Source of the DNA: Gammaproteobacteria bacterium
GTDB taxonomy: Bacteria > Pseudomonadota > Gammaproteobacteria > Berkiellales > Berkiellaceae
Direction of reading: 5' to 3'
NCBI GenBank assembly: GCA_016874315.1
Contig: VGTX01000082.1
Span: forward strand, 1 to 5,304
Length of the DNA stretch: 5,304 nt
Positions 1 through 5,304 of this stretch are shown one piece after another. Position numbers and translations under genes: made by a program. Under the pieces are notes generated by a model. It did not search any database. It saw only the letters and a list, made by a program, of their open reading frames with translations, and had not been told where the DNA came from. The stretch's first letter is position 1; every line of letters starts with the position of its first letter.

Positions 1-178
1 TCGAGCAGAAGGCAAGGCAGAGGGTCGAGCCGAAGGCAAGGCAGAGGGTCGAGCCGAAGGTATGGCTGAAGCTAAGCGCGAGCTTGTCCTAAAAATGGCG
101 CGTAAAGGGATGAATCCTCAAGAGATTGCAGAACTTTGTGATCTGGATGTGCAGATTGTGTACAGCATCTTGCAATAA
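1..178 (+). CDS. C-terminal end of an Rpn-family (PD-(D/E)XK nuclease/transposase-like) protein, 5' partial
   Basis: The frame read from base 2 is open from the left edge to the TAA at 176-178 and gives 58 residues. It begins with five tetrapeptides of the form (R/K)AEG, followed by a short helix (MAEAKRELVLKMARKG) and an HTH-like end with NPQEIAELCDLDVQIVYSIL. Repeated G-(R/K)-AEG linkers followed by a short helix-turn-helix-like tail are typical of the C-terminus of Rpn/PF12784-type recombination-promoting nuclease or putative transposase proteins, which are common and often multicopy in intracellular and AT-rich bacteria. The catalytic nuclease domain would lie outside the window, so its integrity cannot be judged. 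The tail alone also occurs in other low-complexity proteins, so the family call is a recognition of architecture rather than of catalytic residues. The gene reads towards thrS but is separated from it by 232 bp. Confidence 0.6.
   Translation, partial: RAEGKAEGRAEGKAEGRAEGMAEAKRELVLKMARKGMNPQEIAELCDLDVQIVYSILQ
2..61 (+). repeat. 24-bp in-frame tandem repeat, 2.5 copies
   Basis: Units begin at 2, 26 and 50 (the last is half a unit). The first two differ at one base (cgagcagaaggc versus cgagccgaaggc). Each unit is itself two related 12-bp halves encoding RAEG and KAEG. The array may continue to the left of the window. It is a coding repeat inside the Rpn-like tail, and its length is expected to vary between copies and strains by slippage. 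Confidence 0.85.
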
Positions 179-187
179 ATTTTCCAC

Positions 188-218
188 TTACAACTAGTTA
201 TCTATTTGTATATATAAT
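188..218 (+). promoter_or_regulatory. candidate sigma-70 promoter for the thrS operon
   Basis: A perfect TATAAT lies at 213-218. The best -35 match is TTACAA at 188-193, with a 19-bp spacer that is longer than the optimal 17. Transcription would start near 225 and leave a leader of about 185 nt before thrS. The region is AT-rich, so a TATAAT by chance is quite possible. No better -10/-35 pair was found closer to the gene. Confidence 0.4.
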
Positions 219-245
219 GTGATATTGCACGATAATTTGAAGTAA

Positions 246-279
246 TAAAGCAGCGGCGTTTATTTAGCGCACTGCTTTA
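246..279 (+). promoter_or_regulatory. hairpin in the spacer upstream of thrS
   Basis: TAAAGCAG (246-253) pairs perfectly with CTGCTTTA (272-279). Three more G-C pairs are possible inside, with small bulges, around a loop containing TTTATTTA. It is not followed by a T tract on the + strand, so it is a poor intrinsic terminator for the Rpn-like gene. It would sit in the thrS 5' leader if the promoter at 188-218 is used. E. coli thrS mRNA is autoregulated through tRNA-like leader structures; whether this hairpin plays such a role is speculation, and I see no convincing threonine anticodon-like loop. Confidence 0.4.
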
Positions 280-397
280 GAAAAATTATTAATTTTATTG
301 AGCTATTTCTCTTAATTTAGTAAACTGAGCCCAGGATTATTAGGCGTTTTATATGCCCTACTCAATCTGTAAAATTTATTTTGTCTAAAATGATTTA

Positions 398-405
398 AAG
401 GCGGT
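398..405 (+). promoter_or_regulatory. Shine-Dalgarno of thrS (decides the start)
   Basis: AAGGCGGT matches AAGGAGGT at 7 of 8 positions and ends 5 nt before the ATG at 411. An in-frame TAA at 396-398 directly abuts it, so translation cannot begin further upstream in this frame. The short N-terminus is therefore real at the sequence level and not a start-calling error. Confidence 0.8.
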
Positions 406-410
406 TAGTT

Positions 411-2270
411 ATGCATGGTTTAGATTTTTCAAGCGATCACTGTCCTATTGCGTTGCGCAAGGATGGGCGCATTGTTGATTTGGCTTATAAAAATGAGCAA
501 GATACAATTCCCAATGAACAATCCATAGTCTACACCACCGATACTGATGGCCTTGAAATTTTACGACACTCATGTGCGCATTTGCTCGCACAAGCTGTCC
601 TCGAGCTGCATCCTGAGGCTAAATTAGCAATTGGACCCGTGATCGAAGATGGGTTTTATTATGATCTCGATCTTGCAAGCACACTCAGTGAAAATGAATT
701 GGATTTGATTGAGCAAAAAATGCGTGAAATTGCATCTCGCAATCTCAAAGTCCAGCGTCATGAATATGACCTAAAAGATGCGATTGCACTTTTTCAAAAA
801 CAAGATCAGATATATAAAGTTGAAATCCTAGAATCTCTCGATGGTGCTGATCCTGTTTCATGCTATCAACAAGGGGATTTTATCGACTTGTGCCGAGGAC
901 CACATGTACCTTCTACAGCACTTTTAAAACACTTTAAACTTATTAAGGTTTCTGGCGCATATTGGAGAGCAGATTCTTCTAACAAGATGCTGCAGCGTGT
1001 ATATGGAACATGTTTTGCAACCGCTCAGGAACTGGATGCGTATATCAAACGTATCGAAGAGGCTAAAAAACGCGACCATCGCTTAATTGGAAATGCTATG
1101 GATTTGTTCCATATGCAAGAAGAAGCGCCAGGGATGATCTTTTGGCATCCAAGAGGCTGGACATTATTCCGACTTGTTGAGCAAAAAATTCGTGAATTCA
1201 TTAGTGATGATTATCTTGAAATTAAAACTCCACAAATTGTACACCGATCTCTTTGGGAGCGTTCAGGGCATTTAGCTATGTTTGCGCAAAATATGTTTCA
1301 AACTCAAATCGAAGATGATTTTTTTGCCATTAAACCAATGAACTGCCCCTGTCATATTCAGGTGTTTAATCACAATATCCACAGTTATCGCGATTTACCG
1401 ATGCGTCTTGCTGAATTTGGCTCATGCCACAGATACGAACCATCGGGTGCGCTTCATGGAATCATGAGGTTGAGAAACTTCACTCAGGATGATGCACATA
1501 TTTTTTGCACAGAAGCACAAATACAAAGTGAAGTTGCAAAATTCTGTCAACTTCTCAAAAAAGTATACGAGTCATTTGGATTCCATGATTTCTTTGTCAA
1601 ACTCGCAACACGTCCTGAAAAACGTATTGGAAGTGATGAACAATGGGATTATTCCGAAAAAGCACTTGCTGATGCACTTGAATCAGAAGGATTAAAATTT
1701 GAAGTCTTACAGGGCGAAGGTGCGTTTTATGGTCCAAAAATAGAATTCCATTTGCGCGATTGCCTACACAGAACATGGCAACTTGGTACTGTGCAATTAG
1801 ACTATTTCATGCCCGAGCGACTCGGCGCACTCTATGTCGACCCAGAAGGAAATAAAATTCCTCCCGTGATGATACACCGAGCAGTACTCGGTTCTCTTGA
1901 AAGATTTATTGCAATTTTATTAGAACATTATGCTGGCGACCTTCCTTTAGAGTGGGCTCCTGTTCAAATCATGATCTTGCCTATCTCTGAAAAACATCGT
2001 GAATATGCCGCGCATATTTTGAAAAATTTGAAAGAACATGGATTTCGAGTTGAAATAGACTTGAGAAATGAAAAAATAGGATATAAAATTCGGAATCATA
2101 CACTCAAAAAAGTTCCGTACTTCATTGTAGTGGGCGAAAAAGAGCAAGAATCTCAGACAGTTTCTGTCCGCTCTAAACAGGGTGAGACATATAATAACTT
2201 GACTCTGGATGAGGCGGCGGCCTTTTTCAAGGCAGTGCATGCAAAGAATGATGCGAAACAAGGAGAATAA
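411..2270 (+). CDS. thrS: threonyl-tRNA synthetase with truncated TGS domain
   Basis: This class II aminoacyl-tRNA synthetase of the cytoplasm charges tRNA-Thr with threonine. It has 619 residues against 642 in E. coli. In order it shows: a partial TGS domain (about 1-45); the N2 editing domain with H53 and H57 (HSCAHLL) and C161 and H165 (CRGPHVP), the residues that clear mischarged Ser-tRNA; a catalytic core at about 225-515; and an anticodon-binding domain from about 517 to the end (VDLRNEKIG-like segment near 547-557). By alignment with E. coli, the zinc ligands are C312, H363 and H489, and the class II arginines are R341 (motif 2) and R498 (motif 3). Oddities: the first strand and helix of TGS (the LPDG region) are absent, the MNCPGH motif reads MNCPCH (310-315), and the WQCGT motif reads WQLGT (456-460). 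All catalytic and editing residues I can place are intact, and the gene leads the translation operon, so it is probably the working housekeeping enzyme. The ATG at 411 is the first possible start. Confidence 0.97.
   Translation: MHGLDFSSDHCPIALRKDGRIVDLAYKNEQDTIPNEQSIVYTTDTDGLEILRHSCAHLLAQAVLELHPEAKLAIGPVIEDGFYYDLDLASTLSENELDLIEQKMREIASRNLKVQRHEYDLKDAIALFQKQDQIYKVEILESLDGADPVSCYQQGDFIDLCRGPHVPSTALLKHFKLIKVSGAYWRADSSNKMLQRVYGTCFATAQELDAYIKRIEEAKKRDHRLIGNAMDLFHMQEEAPGMIFWHPRGWTLFRLVEQKIREFISDDYLEIKTPQIVHRSLWERSGHLAMFAQNMFQTQIEDDFFAIKPMNCPCHIQVFNHNIHSYRDLPMRLAEFGSCHRYEPSGALHGIMRLRNFTQDDAHIFCTEAQIQSEVAKFCQLLKKVYESFGFHDFFVKLATRPEKRIGSDEQWDYSEKALADALESEGLKFEVLQGEGAFYGPKIEFHLRDCLHRTWQLGTVQLDYFMPERLGALYVDPEGNKIPPVMIHRAVLGSLERFIAILLEHYAGDLPLEWAPVQIMILPISEKHREYAAHILKNLKEHGFRVEIDLRNEKIGYKIRNHTLKKVPYFIVVGEKEQESQTVSVRSKQGETYNNLTLDEAAAFFKAVHAKNDAKQGE
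2261..2265 (+). promoter_or_regulatory. Shine-Dalgarno of infC, inside the end of thrS
   Basis: AGGAG lies 7 nt before the ATT at 2273, in the last codons of thrS. Its spacing fits ATT and not the first downstream ATG at 2372, which is 106 nt away. It supports initiation at AUU, coupled to termination of thrS. Confidence 0.8.
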
Positions 2271-2272
2271 TC

Positions 2273-2920
2273 ATTAGTAAGCGAGTTGAAAAACAACACA
2301 AGCTCGACCAGCAAATTAAAGCAAGTCGAGTCTGTCTAATTGGTGTTGATGGAAAAAGAATTTCGGATGATATGCCTTTTTGGCAGGCGCTTGAAATGGC
2401 TCATAGTCAAGGCATGCGACTTGTTGAAATCAATGGGCAGGCTACTCCTGTGGTATGCCGTATCATGGATTATGGAAAATTTGTTTTCCAACAAAATAAA
2501 AATAAAAAATCACAGAAAAAGGCTCCGAAGCTCAAAGAAATTAAGCTTCGGCCTGTGACAGATGAGGGAGACTTTCAGGTGAAACTTCGCAACCTGATTG
2601 GATTCCTTGAAAAGGGCGATAAGGTCAAGGTGACCCTAAAGTTTCGAGGACGTGAAATTGCGCATCAAGAGTTGGCTGACAACCTTTTTGCTCAAATTCT
2701 CGAAGCAACTGCTGCTCTTGCACATGTTGATAGCCCTCCGAAACTTGAAGGTAAACAAATGATCTTGTTACTTTCACCAAAAACTGGTCAAACAACTCAA
2801 ACAGCCGTTAAAGCTGCAAATCCTGGTAGCACTCAAGCTGCGCAAGATGCTGTAAGCGATGAAGACGATTTGATTGATGAAGATGACTTAGATTTTGATG
2901 AAGATGATACAGAAGAATAA
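2273..2920 (+). CDS. infC: translation initiation factor IF3, AUU start, acidic C-terminal extension
   Basis: IF3 binds the 30S subunit, prevents premature 50S joining and checks the start codon and initiator tRNA. I start it at ATT 2273, giving 215 residues. The 33 codons before the first ATG (2372) encode a recognisable IF3 N-terminus (KLDQQIKASRVCLIGVDGKR), and an AUU start is the known feature through which IF3 represses its own synthesis. The family signature RIMDYGKFVFQQNK is at 63-76, followed by a lysine-rich linker and the C-terminal domain (KLKEIKLRP, TDEGDFQVKLR, LKFRGREIAHQ). The conserved fold ends at about 170 (LLLSPK), where E. coli IF3 (180 residues) also stops. Here a Thr/Ala/Gln-rich linker (171-194) leads to a tail in which 15 of the last 20 residues are Asp or Glu, built on three DEDD units. 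It starts 2 bp after the thrS stop, so translational coupling is likely. Confidence 0.95.
   Translation: MSKRVEKQHKLDQQIKASRVCLIGVDGKRISDDMPFWQALEMAHSQGMRLVEINGQATPVVCRIMDYGKFVFQQNKNKKSQKKAPKLKEIKLRPVTDEGDFQVKLRNLIGFLEKGDKVKVTLKFRGREIAHQELADNLFAQILEATAALAHVDSPPKLEGKQMILLLSPKTGQTTQTAVKAANPGSTQAAQDAVSDEDDLIDEDDLDFDEDDTEE
2858..2911 (+). repeat. three degenerate 15-bp repeats encoding the acidic IF3 tail
   Basis: GATGAAGA(C/T)GA-type units start at 2858, 2876 and 2897, each encoding DEDD followed by L, L or T. The register is preserved (spacings 18 and 21 bp), which is consistent with growth of the tail by in-frame duplication. Confidence 0.65.
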
Positions 2921-2947
2921 CAAAAGCAAATGCGAGTTAGGTGAACT

Positions 2948-3148
2948 ATGTATAAAATCAAAACCAATAAAGCTGCTTCAAAGCGCTTTAAAGTAACAGG
3001 AAGTGGCAAAGTTAAATTTACCACAGCAAACCGTCGACACTTATTGACCGGCAAAGCACAAAAGCTAAAACGCCAAGCACGTAATGCTGGGTATATGCAA
3101 GCAGGAGATGCTCGTAAAGCGAAGCAACTTCTCGGTCTCATGAGTTAA
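2948..3148 (+). CDS. rpmI: 50S ribosomal protein L35
   Basis: A 66-residue, strongly basic protein of the large ribosomal subunit; E. coli L35 has 65. The N-terminus (MYKIKTNKAASKRFKVTGSGK) matches the family pattern of KIKT, then a basic KRFK, then T-G-G/K, and ANRRHLLTGKA corresponds to the ANLRHILTKKA segment. A Shine-Dalgarno AGGTGA at 2939-2944 precedes the ATG closely. It lies 27 bp after infC and 19 bp before rplT, as in the canonical infC-rpmI-rplT operon. In E. coli L20 represses this operon at the rpmI start region; I could not verify an equivalent RNA fold here. Confidence 0.95.
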   Translation: MYKIKTNKAASKRFKVTGSGKVKFTTANRRHLLTGKAQKLKRQARNAGYMQAGDARKAKQLLGLMS

Positions 3149-3167
3149 GATAAGGGGAGCTTAATCT

Positions 3168-3527
3168 ATGTCTCGTACAAAATCAGGTACTGTTACACAC
3201 CGTCGCCATAAAAAAATTCTAAAACAAGCAAAGGGATACTATGGCGCACGTTCCCGTTGCTATAAAACAGCTCACCAAGCAGTTTGGAAAGCAGGACAAT
3301 ACGCTTACCGTGACCGTAAGCAGAAAAAACGGCAATTCCGTGGCCTATGGATTGTTCGTATTAATGCTGCAGCAAGAGAGTTCGGGTTGTCTTACTCCCG
3401 TCTCATCGCTGGGTTGAAAAAAGCGAATATCGATCTCGATCGTAAAATCCTCGCTGAACTAGCTGTTTTCGATTTACCAGCATTCAATGCATTAGCTCAA
3501 AAAGCTGCTGCAGCTCTTGTTGAATAA
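3168..3527 (+). CDS. rplT: 50S ribosomal protein L20
   Basis: L20 is an rRNA-binding protein needed early in 50S assembly. The 119 residues match the family length (118 in E. coli). The N-terminal basic extension contains HKKILKQAKGYYGARSR, followed by AGQYAYRDRKQKKRQFR, LWIVRINAAAR and the C-terminal globular part with LDRKILAELAVFD. A strong Shine-Dalgarno (GGGGAG, 3154-3159) lies 8 nt before the ATG. It is the last gene of the operon: a terminator follows within 60 bp, and pheS does not follow as it does in enterobacteria. Confidence 0.98.
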   Translation: MSRTKSGTVTHRRHKKILKQAKGYYGARSRCYKTAHQAVWKAGQYAYRDRKQKKRQFRGLWIVRINAAAREFGLSYSRLIAGLKKANIDLDRKILAELAVFDLPAFNALAQKAAAALVE

Positions 3528-3557
3528 GTCTAAAATCACTCGTTTGTGATTGAAAGT

Positions 3558-3584
3558 AAAAAGCCCAGTTTTTCTGGGCTTTTT
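3558..3584. terminator. bidirectional intrinsic terminator between rplT and the convergent gene
   Basis: A perfect 11-bp stem, AAAAAGCCCAG (3558-3568) with CTGGGCTTTTT (3574-3584), encloses a 5-nt T loop. The stem ends in a run of T on either strand, so it can stop the thrS-rplT transcript on the + strand and the opposing transcript on the - strand. A second, weaker hairpin (AATCAC 3534-3539 with GTGATT 3546-3551) lies just before it. Confidence 0.92.
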
Positions 3585-3604
3585 GCTTTGTATGCGGTCT
3601 AAAA

Positions 3605-5230
3605 TTAGGGCTTGCTAGGACTCTTCGTCGGTGAAGGTGCGCTTTTAGTCATCTCAGTAAACGCTGTTTTTTTCTTCTCAGCATCCACTCCACTGAATGC
3701 GTTGACTTGTGTAGCTAGTGCATTATTTGTAAATTGTGCCATCTCTATCGGAGGTGTCAGTTTGATATCTTGAGGATTGACCCCTAGCTCTTTAAAACCC
3801 TTAATCATGTTAGCTAATTTTTCTAAATCGGGCTGTGAGTTACAGTTAAATCGAATGGTTACTTGAGGATTTGGGATATTCTTAATGGTTGCACTTAACA
3901 CTTCTCTTCTTGCTGTATCTGTGTCAGCTGTTGCATCAAGGGTTCCACTACCAGCTTTGTGTTTGAGACCATTCACTGAATCATCATGATTTGAGAATGC
4001 AGTTGTTAAACACGAAAGTGCGTCTGAACTGATGCTGATAGTTGGTGTTGCTTTGCTCGAATCAATATGAATTCCTGCAAAATCAATGGTTTTGGCAGCA
4101 TCATCTTTCTTATATACGAAAGATTTCCTATCAGTTGCCATACAGTTATCAGGCACTGGGTCAGTAGTAGCGGCAGTGAAAATTGTTGATTCCGATAGAT
4201 GTTGGCATATTTTCGAGAAGTTATCATTAGCACGCGCTGGTACATCTGCCGCTGGGGTGGCATTGTTCGCTGCATTTGCGGCTTCTATCTCAACTTTTGG
4301 ACTGGGGGATATTGCGTTAGATGCACCTTTTCCTAGGCCGGCGGCTGCAGGCGGCTGGTTGATGGGCTGTGTTGCGGGTTGCGGGGGATTATTGTTTAGG
4401 GGTGATACAGGAGCAGGAGCTTGTGGTTTTGCATCAACACCTTTTTCTTGAGCAAATTTTGTTGTACTAAATGGAGTAGTTGGCGTAAGTTGTGGCTGAT
4501 ATCCAAAGAATTTTAATATTCTTTGACCGAGTGAGTATCCACTCGAGACGGGCTTTGGCAGATTTTTAATATTTTTCTGTACTACTTCCATATGAGACAT
4601 AGCATTCTCTATTGGAATATCATCTCCCTCGAGATTCTGAAGGTATTTAATATGCTTTTTAATATCTGCTGCAAGATAAGGACTGCGTATAGCTTCACTT
4701 TCTAATGTTGCGATAACCGCTGCCTTTAAAACTGTTTGTTCTGTTACATTCGGGCCTTCGGAAAGTTTGGTCAGGTATTTAGTAAATTCCTCACAGCTTT
4801 TAGAGCCACATGTGTCTGGATGACTCTTTCTATAATGATCAAAAGAATCCTCCGTTGTTGAGAGACCCACTGTACTATAATCTGGTATATCTTTGGGGTT
4901 GAGGGTTTGAATATCCTCAAAAGTCTTCGCTAAATGTAATAGTGCATCGTTGCCAGTTGCAGCAGGAATTTTAAGCTGATCGAGTCGCCGATTAATATTA
5001 TTATATAGTTTCAATTTATTAGAATATTTGCGCTGTAAGGTTTTGAGCTGAGAAATGATTTTTGCACGGGCTTCATCGCTCAGGTGGTTATCGAGTGCAT
5101 TTGGGTCGATTAGATCCTTTAATTCTGTTTCAAATTTCGCCTGAAGCTTGGAAATATCTTCTGGCGGAAAGAATATATTTTTAATGCGCTGAAACAGTGT
5201 TGGTTTTTTTTTCGGTATCGTTTTCAGCAT
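3605..5230 (-). CDS. uncharacterised coiled-coil, Pro/Ala-linker protein; 5' end probably frameshifted
   Basis: I do not recognise this protein. From the ATG at 5230 it has 541 residues. A basic N-terminus carries LFQRIKNIFF (12-21). A charged helical, coiled-coil-like stretch (about 25-90) follows, then a mixed helical region with a CGSKSC pair (C141, C146), then LGQRILKFFG (234-243). A flexible Pro/Ala/Gln/Asn-rich linker (about 245-335) leads to a C-terminal region (about 336-525) with alternating strand and helix character (VTIRFNCNSQPDLEKLANM), and a Ser/Pro/Lys-rich end. There is no signal peptide or membrane segment in what is visible. Modular size, linker and polar C-terminus resemble substrates of Dot/Icm-type secretion systems, but this is inference only. 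The start is uncertain: the ATG at 5230 and a TTG at 5275 both lack a good Shine-Dalgarno, and the frame stays open to the window edge. The coding-like sequence upstream is in another frame, joined at a run of nine A. The real gene therefore probably begins outside the window. The stop is 20 bp beyond the shared terminator. Confidence 0.75.
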   Translation of the reverse strand: MLKTIPKKKPTLFQRIKNIFFPPEDISKLQAKFETELKDLIDPNALDNHLSDEARAKIISQLKTLQRKYSNKLKLYNNINRRLDQLKIPAATGNDALLHLAKTFEDIQTLNPKDIPDYSTVGLSTTEDSFDHYRKSHPDTCGSKSCEEFTKYLTKLSEGPNVTEQTVLKAAVIATLESEAIRSPYLAADIKKHIKYLQNLEGDDIPIENAMSHMEVVQKNIKNLPKPVSSGYSLGQRILKFFGYQPQLTPTTPFSTTKFAQEKGVDAKPQAPAPVSPLNNNPPQPATQPINQPPAAAGLGKGASNAISPSPKVEIEAANAANNATPAADVPARANDNFSKICQHLSESTIFTAATTDPVPDNCMATDRKSFVYKKDDAAKTIDFAGIHIDSSKATPTISISSDALSCLTTAFSNHDDSVNGLKHKAGSGTLDATADTDTARREVLSATIKNIPNPQVTIRFNCNSQPDLEKLANMIKGFKELGVNPQDIKLTPPIEMAQFTNNALATQVNAFSGVDAEKKKTAFTEMTKSAPSPTKSPSKP

Positions 5231-5304
5231 TGGATTTCTCAGATGTCTCGTCACTTTCTGAGGCTTTTTTATCAAAAATAAATGATATAACTTTTTGATA
5301 GAGA
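5181..5304 (-). pseudogene. coding-like segment in another frame, probable 5' part of the same gene
   Basis: The frame read leftward from 5303 is open for 40 codons to the TAA at 5183-5181. It begins LYQKVISFIFDKK and continues with a Ser/Glu/Asp/Asn/Lys-rich stretch (ASESDETSEKSNAENDTEKK), which looks like a normal protein linker. By contrast, the main frame over the same bases gives a less protein-like sequence. Removing one A from the A9 run at 5212-5204 fuses this segment in frame to PTLFQRIKNIFF of the main protein. It could instead be the end of a separate upstream gene overlapping the next one by 48 bp; the missing Shine-Dalgarno at 5230 and the shared motif favour a split gene. Confidence 0.5.
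5204..5212 (-). other. nine-A homopolymer, putative frameshift or slippage site
   Basis: The - strand reads CCG, nine A, then CCA. The upstream coding-like frame enters the run as GAA AAA AAA ACC, and the downstream frame leaves it as AAA CCA. Eight (or eleven) A would join them. A genuine mutation, transcriptional slippage at A9, phase variation, or an assembly error are all possible. Confidence 0.55.

Noticed and set aside
2..61. Possible CRISPR or non-coding repeat array
   Set aside because: Units are contiguous without spacers and in frame, encoding a (R/K)AEG linker.
282..296. AAAATT-ATT-AATTTT inverted repeat as a regulator binding site
   Set aside because: Pure A/T palindromes of this size are expected by chance in this AT-rich spacer.
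1947..2261. 104-codon - strand open frame antisense to the 3' end of thrS
   Set aside because: It lies inside the conserved anticodon-binding domain of ThrRS, and its translation has no recognisable features.
411..2270. ThrRS as a second, antibiotic-resistant copy
   Set aside because: It heads the canonical infC-rpmI-rplT operon and keeps all catalytic and editing residues, so a housekeeping role is simpler. The substitutions are reported separately.
2833..3141. 102-codon - strand open frame across the infC tail and rpmI
   Set aside because: Antisense of the acidic tail (poly-Ser on the other strand) and of L35. Both sense genes are certain.
4086..4451. 121-codon + strand open frame antisense to the unknown gene
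   Set aside because: It lies opposite the Pro/Ala-rich linker, whose codon composition keeps the antisense frame open. There is no convincing Shine-Dalgarno, and the translation is Ala/Gly-rich without family features.

Overview
The window carries the translation cluster thrS-infC-rpmI-rplT on the + strand. It is flanked upstream by the tail of an Rpn-type nuclease/transposase-like gene and downstream by a convergent gene of unknown function. The gene order, the AUU start of infC, and the ThrRS and L20 sequences (close to what I recall for E. coli and Legionella) point to a gammaproteobacterium. The AT-rich DNA, the Rpn remnant and a large Pro/Ala-linker protein that looks like a secreted factor suggest a host-associated lineage, perhaps Legionellales-like. 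That placement is an inference, not a demonstrated fact.

Layout: 1-178 is the 3' end of an Rpn-family gene with a 24-bp tandem repeat. 179-410 is a 232-bp AT-rich spacer with a candidate -10 box and a hairpin, probably the thrS promoter and leader. 411-2270 is thrS, whose TGS domain lacks its first half. 2273-2920 is infC, starting at ATT two bases after the thrS stop and carrying an unusual acidic C-terminal tail. 2948-3148 is rpmI (L35) and 3168-3527 is rplT (L20). 3558-3584 is a strong symmetric terminator shared by the two converging transcription units. 3605 to the right edge is a - strand gene for a coiled-coil and Pro/Ala-linker protein that I do not recognise.

The four + strand genes are tightly packed (gaps of 2, 27 and 19 bp), each with a good Shine-Dalgarno, and probably form one translation operon: threonyl-tRNA synthetase, initiation factor IF3, and two 50S proteins. 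The cluster stops after rplT; the pheST-ihfA genes that follow in enterobacteria are absent here.

The least ordinary signals are: (i) a probable frameshift at a run of nine A in the - strand gene, where the reading frame on the far side looks coding and shares a short motif with the main frame; (ii) the acidic IF3 tail; (iii) the truncated ThrRS TGS domain, with substitutions near the zinc site. I found no CRISPR array, rRNA, tRNA or complete mobile element.
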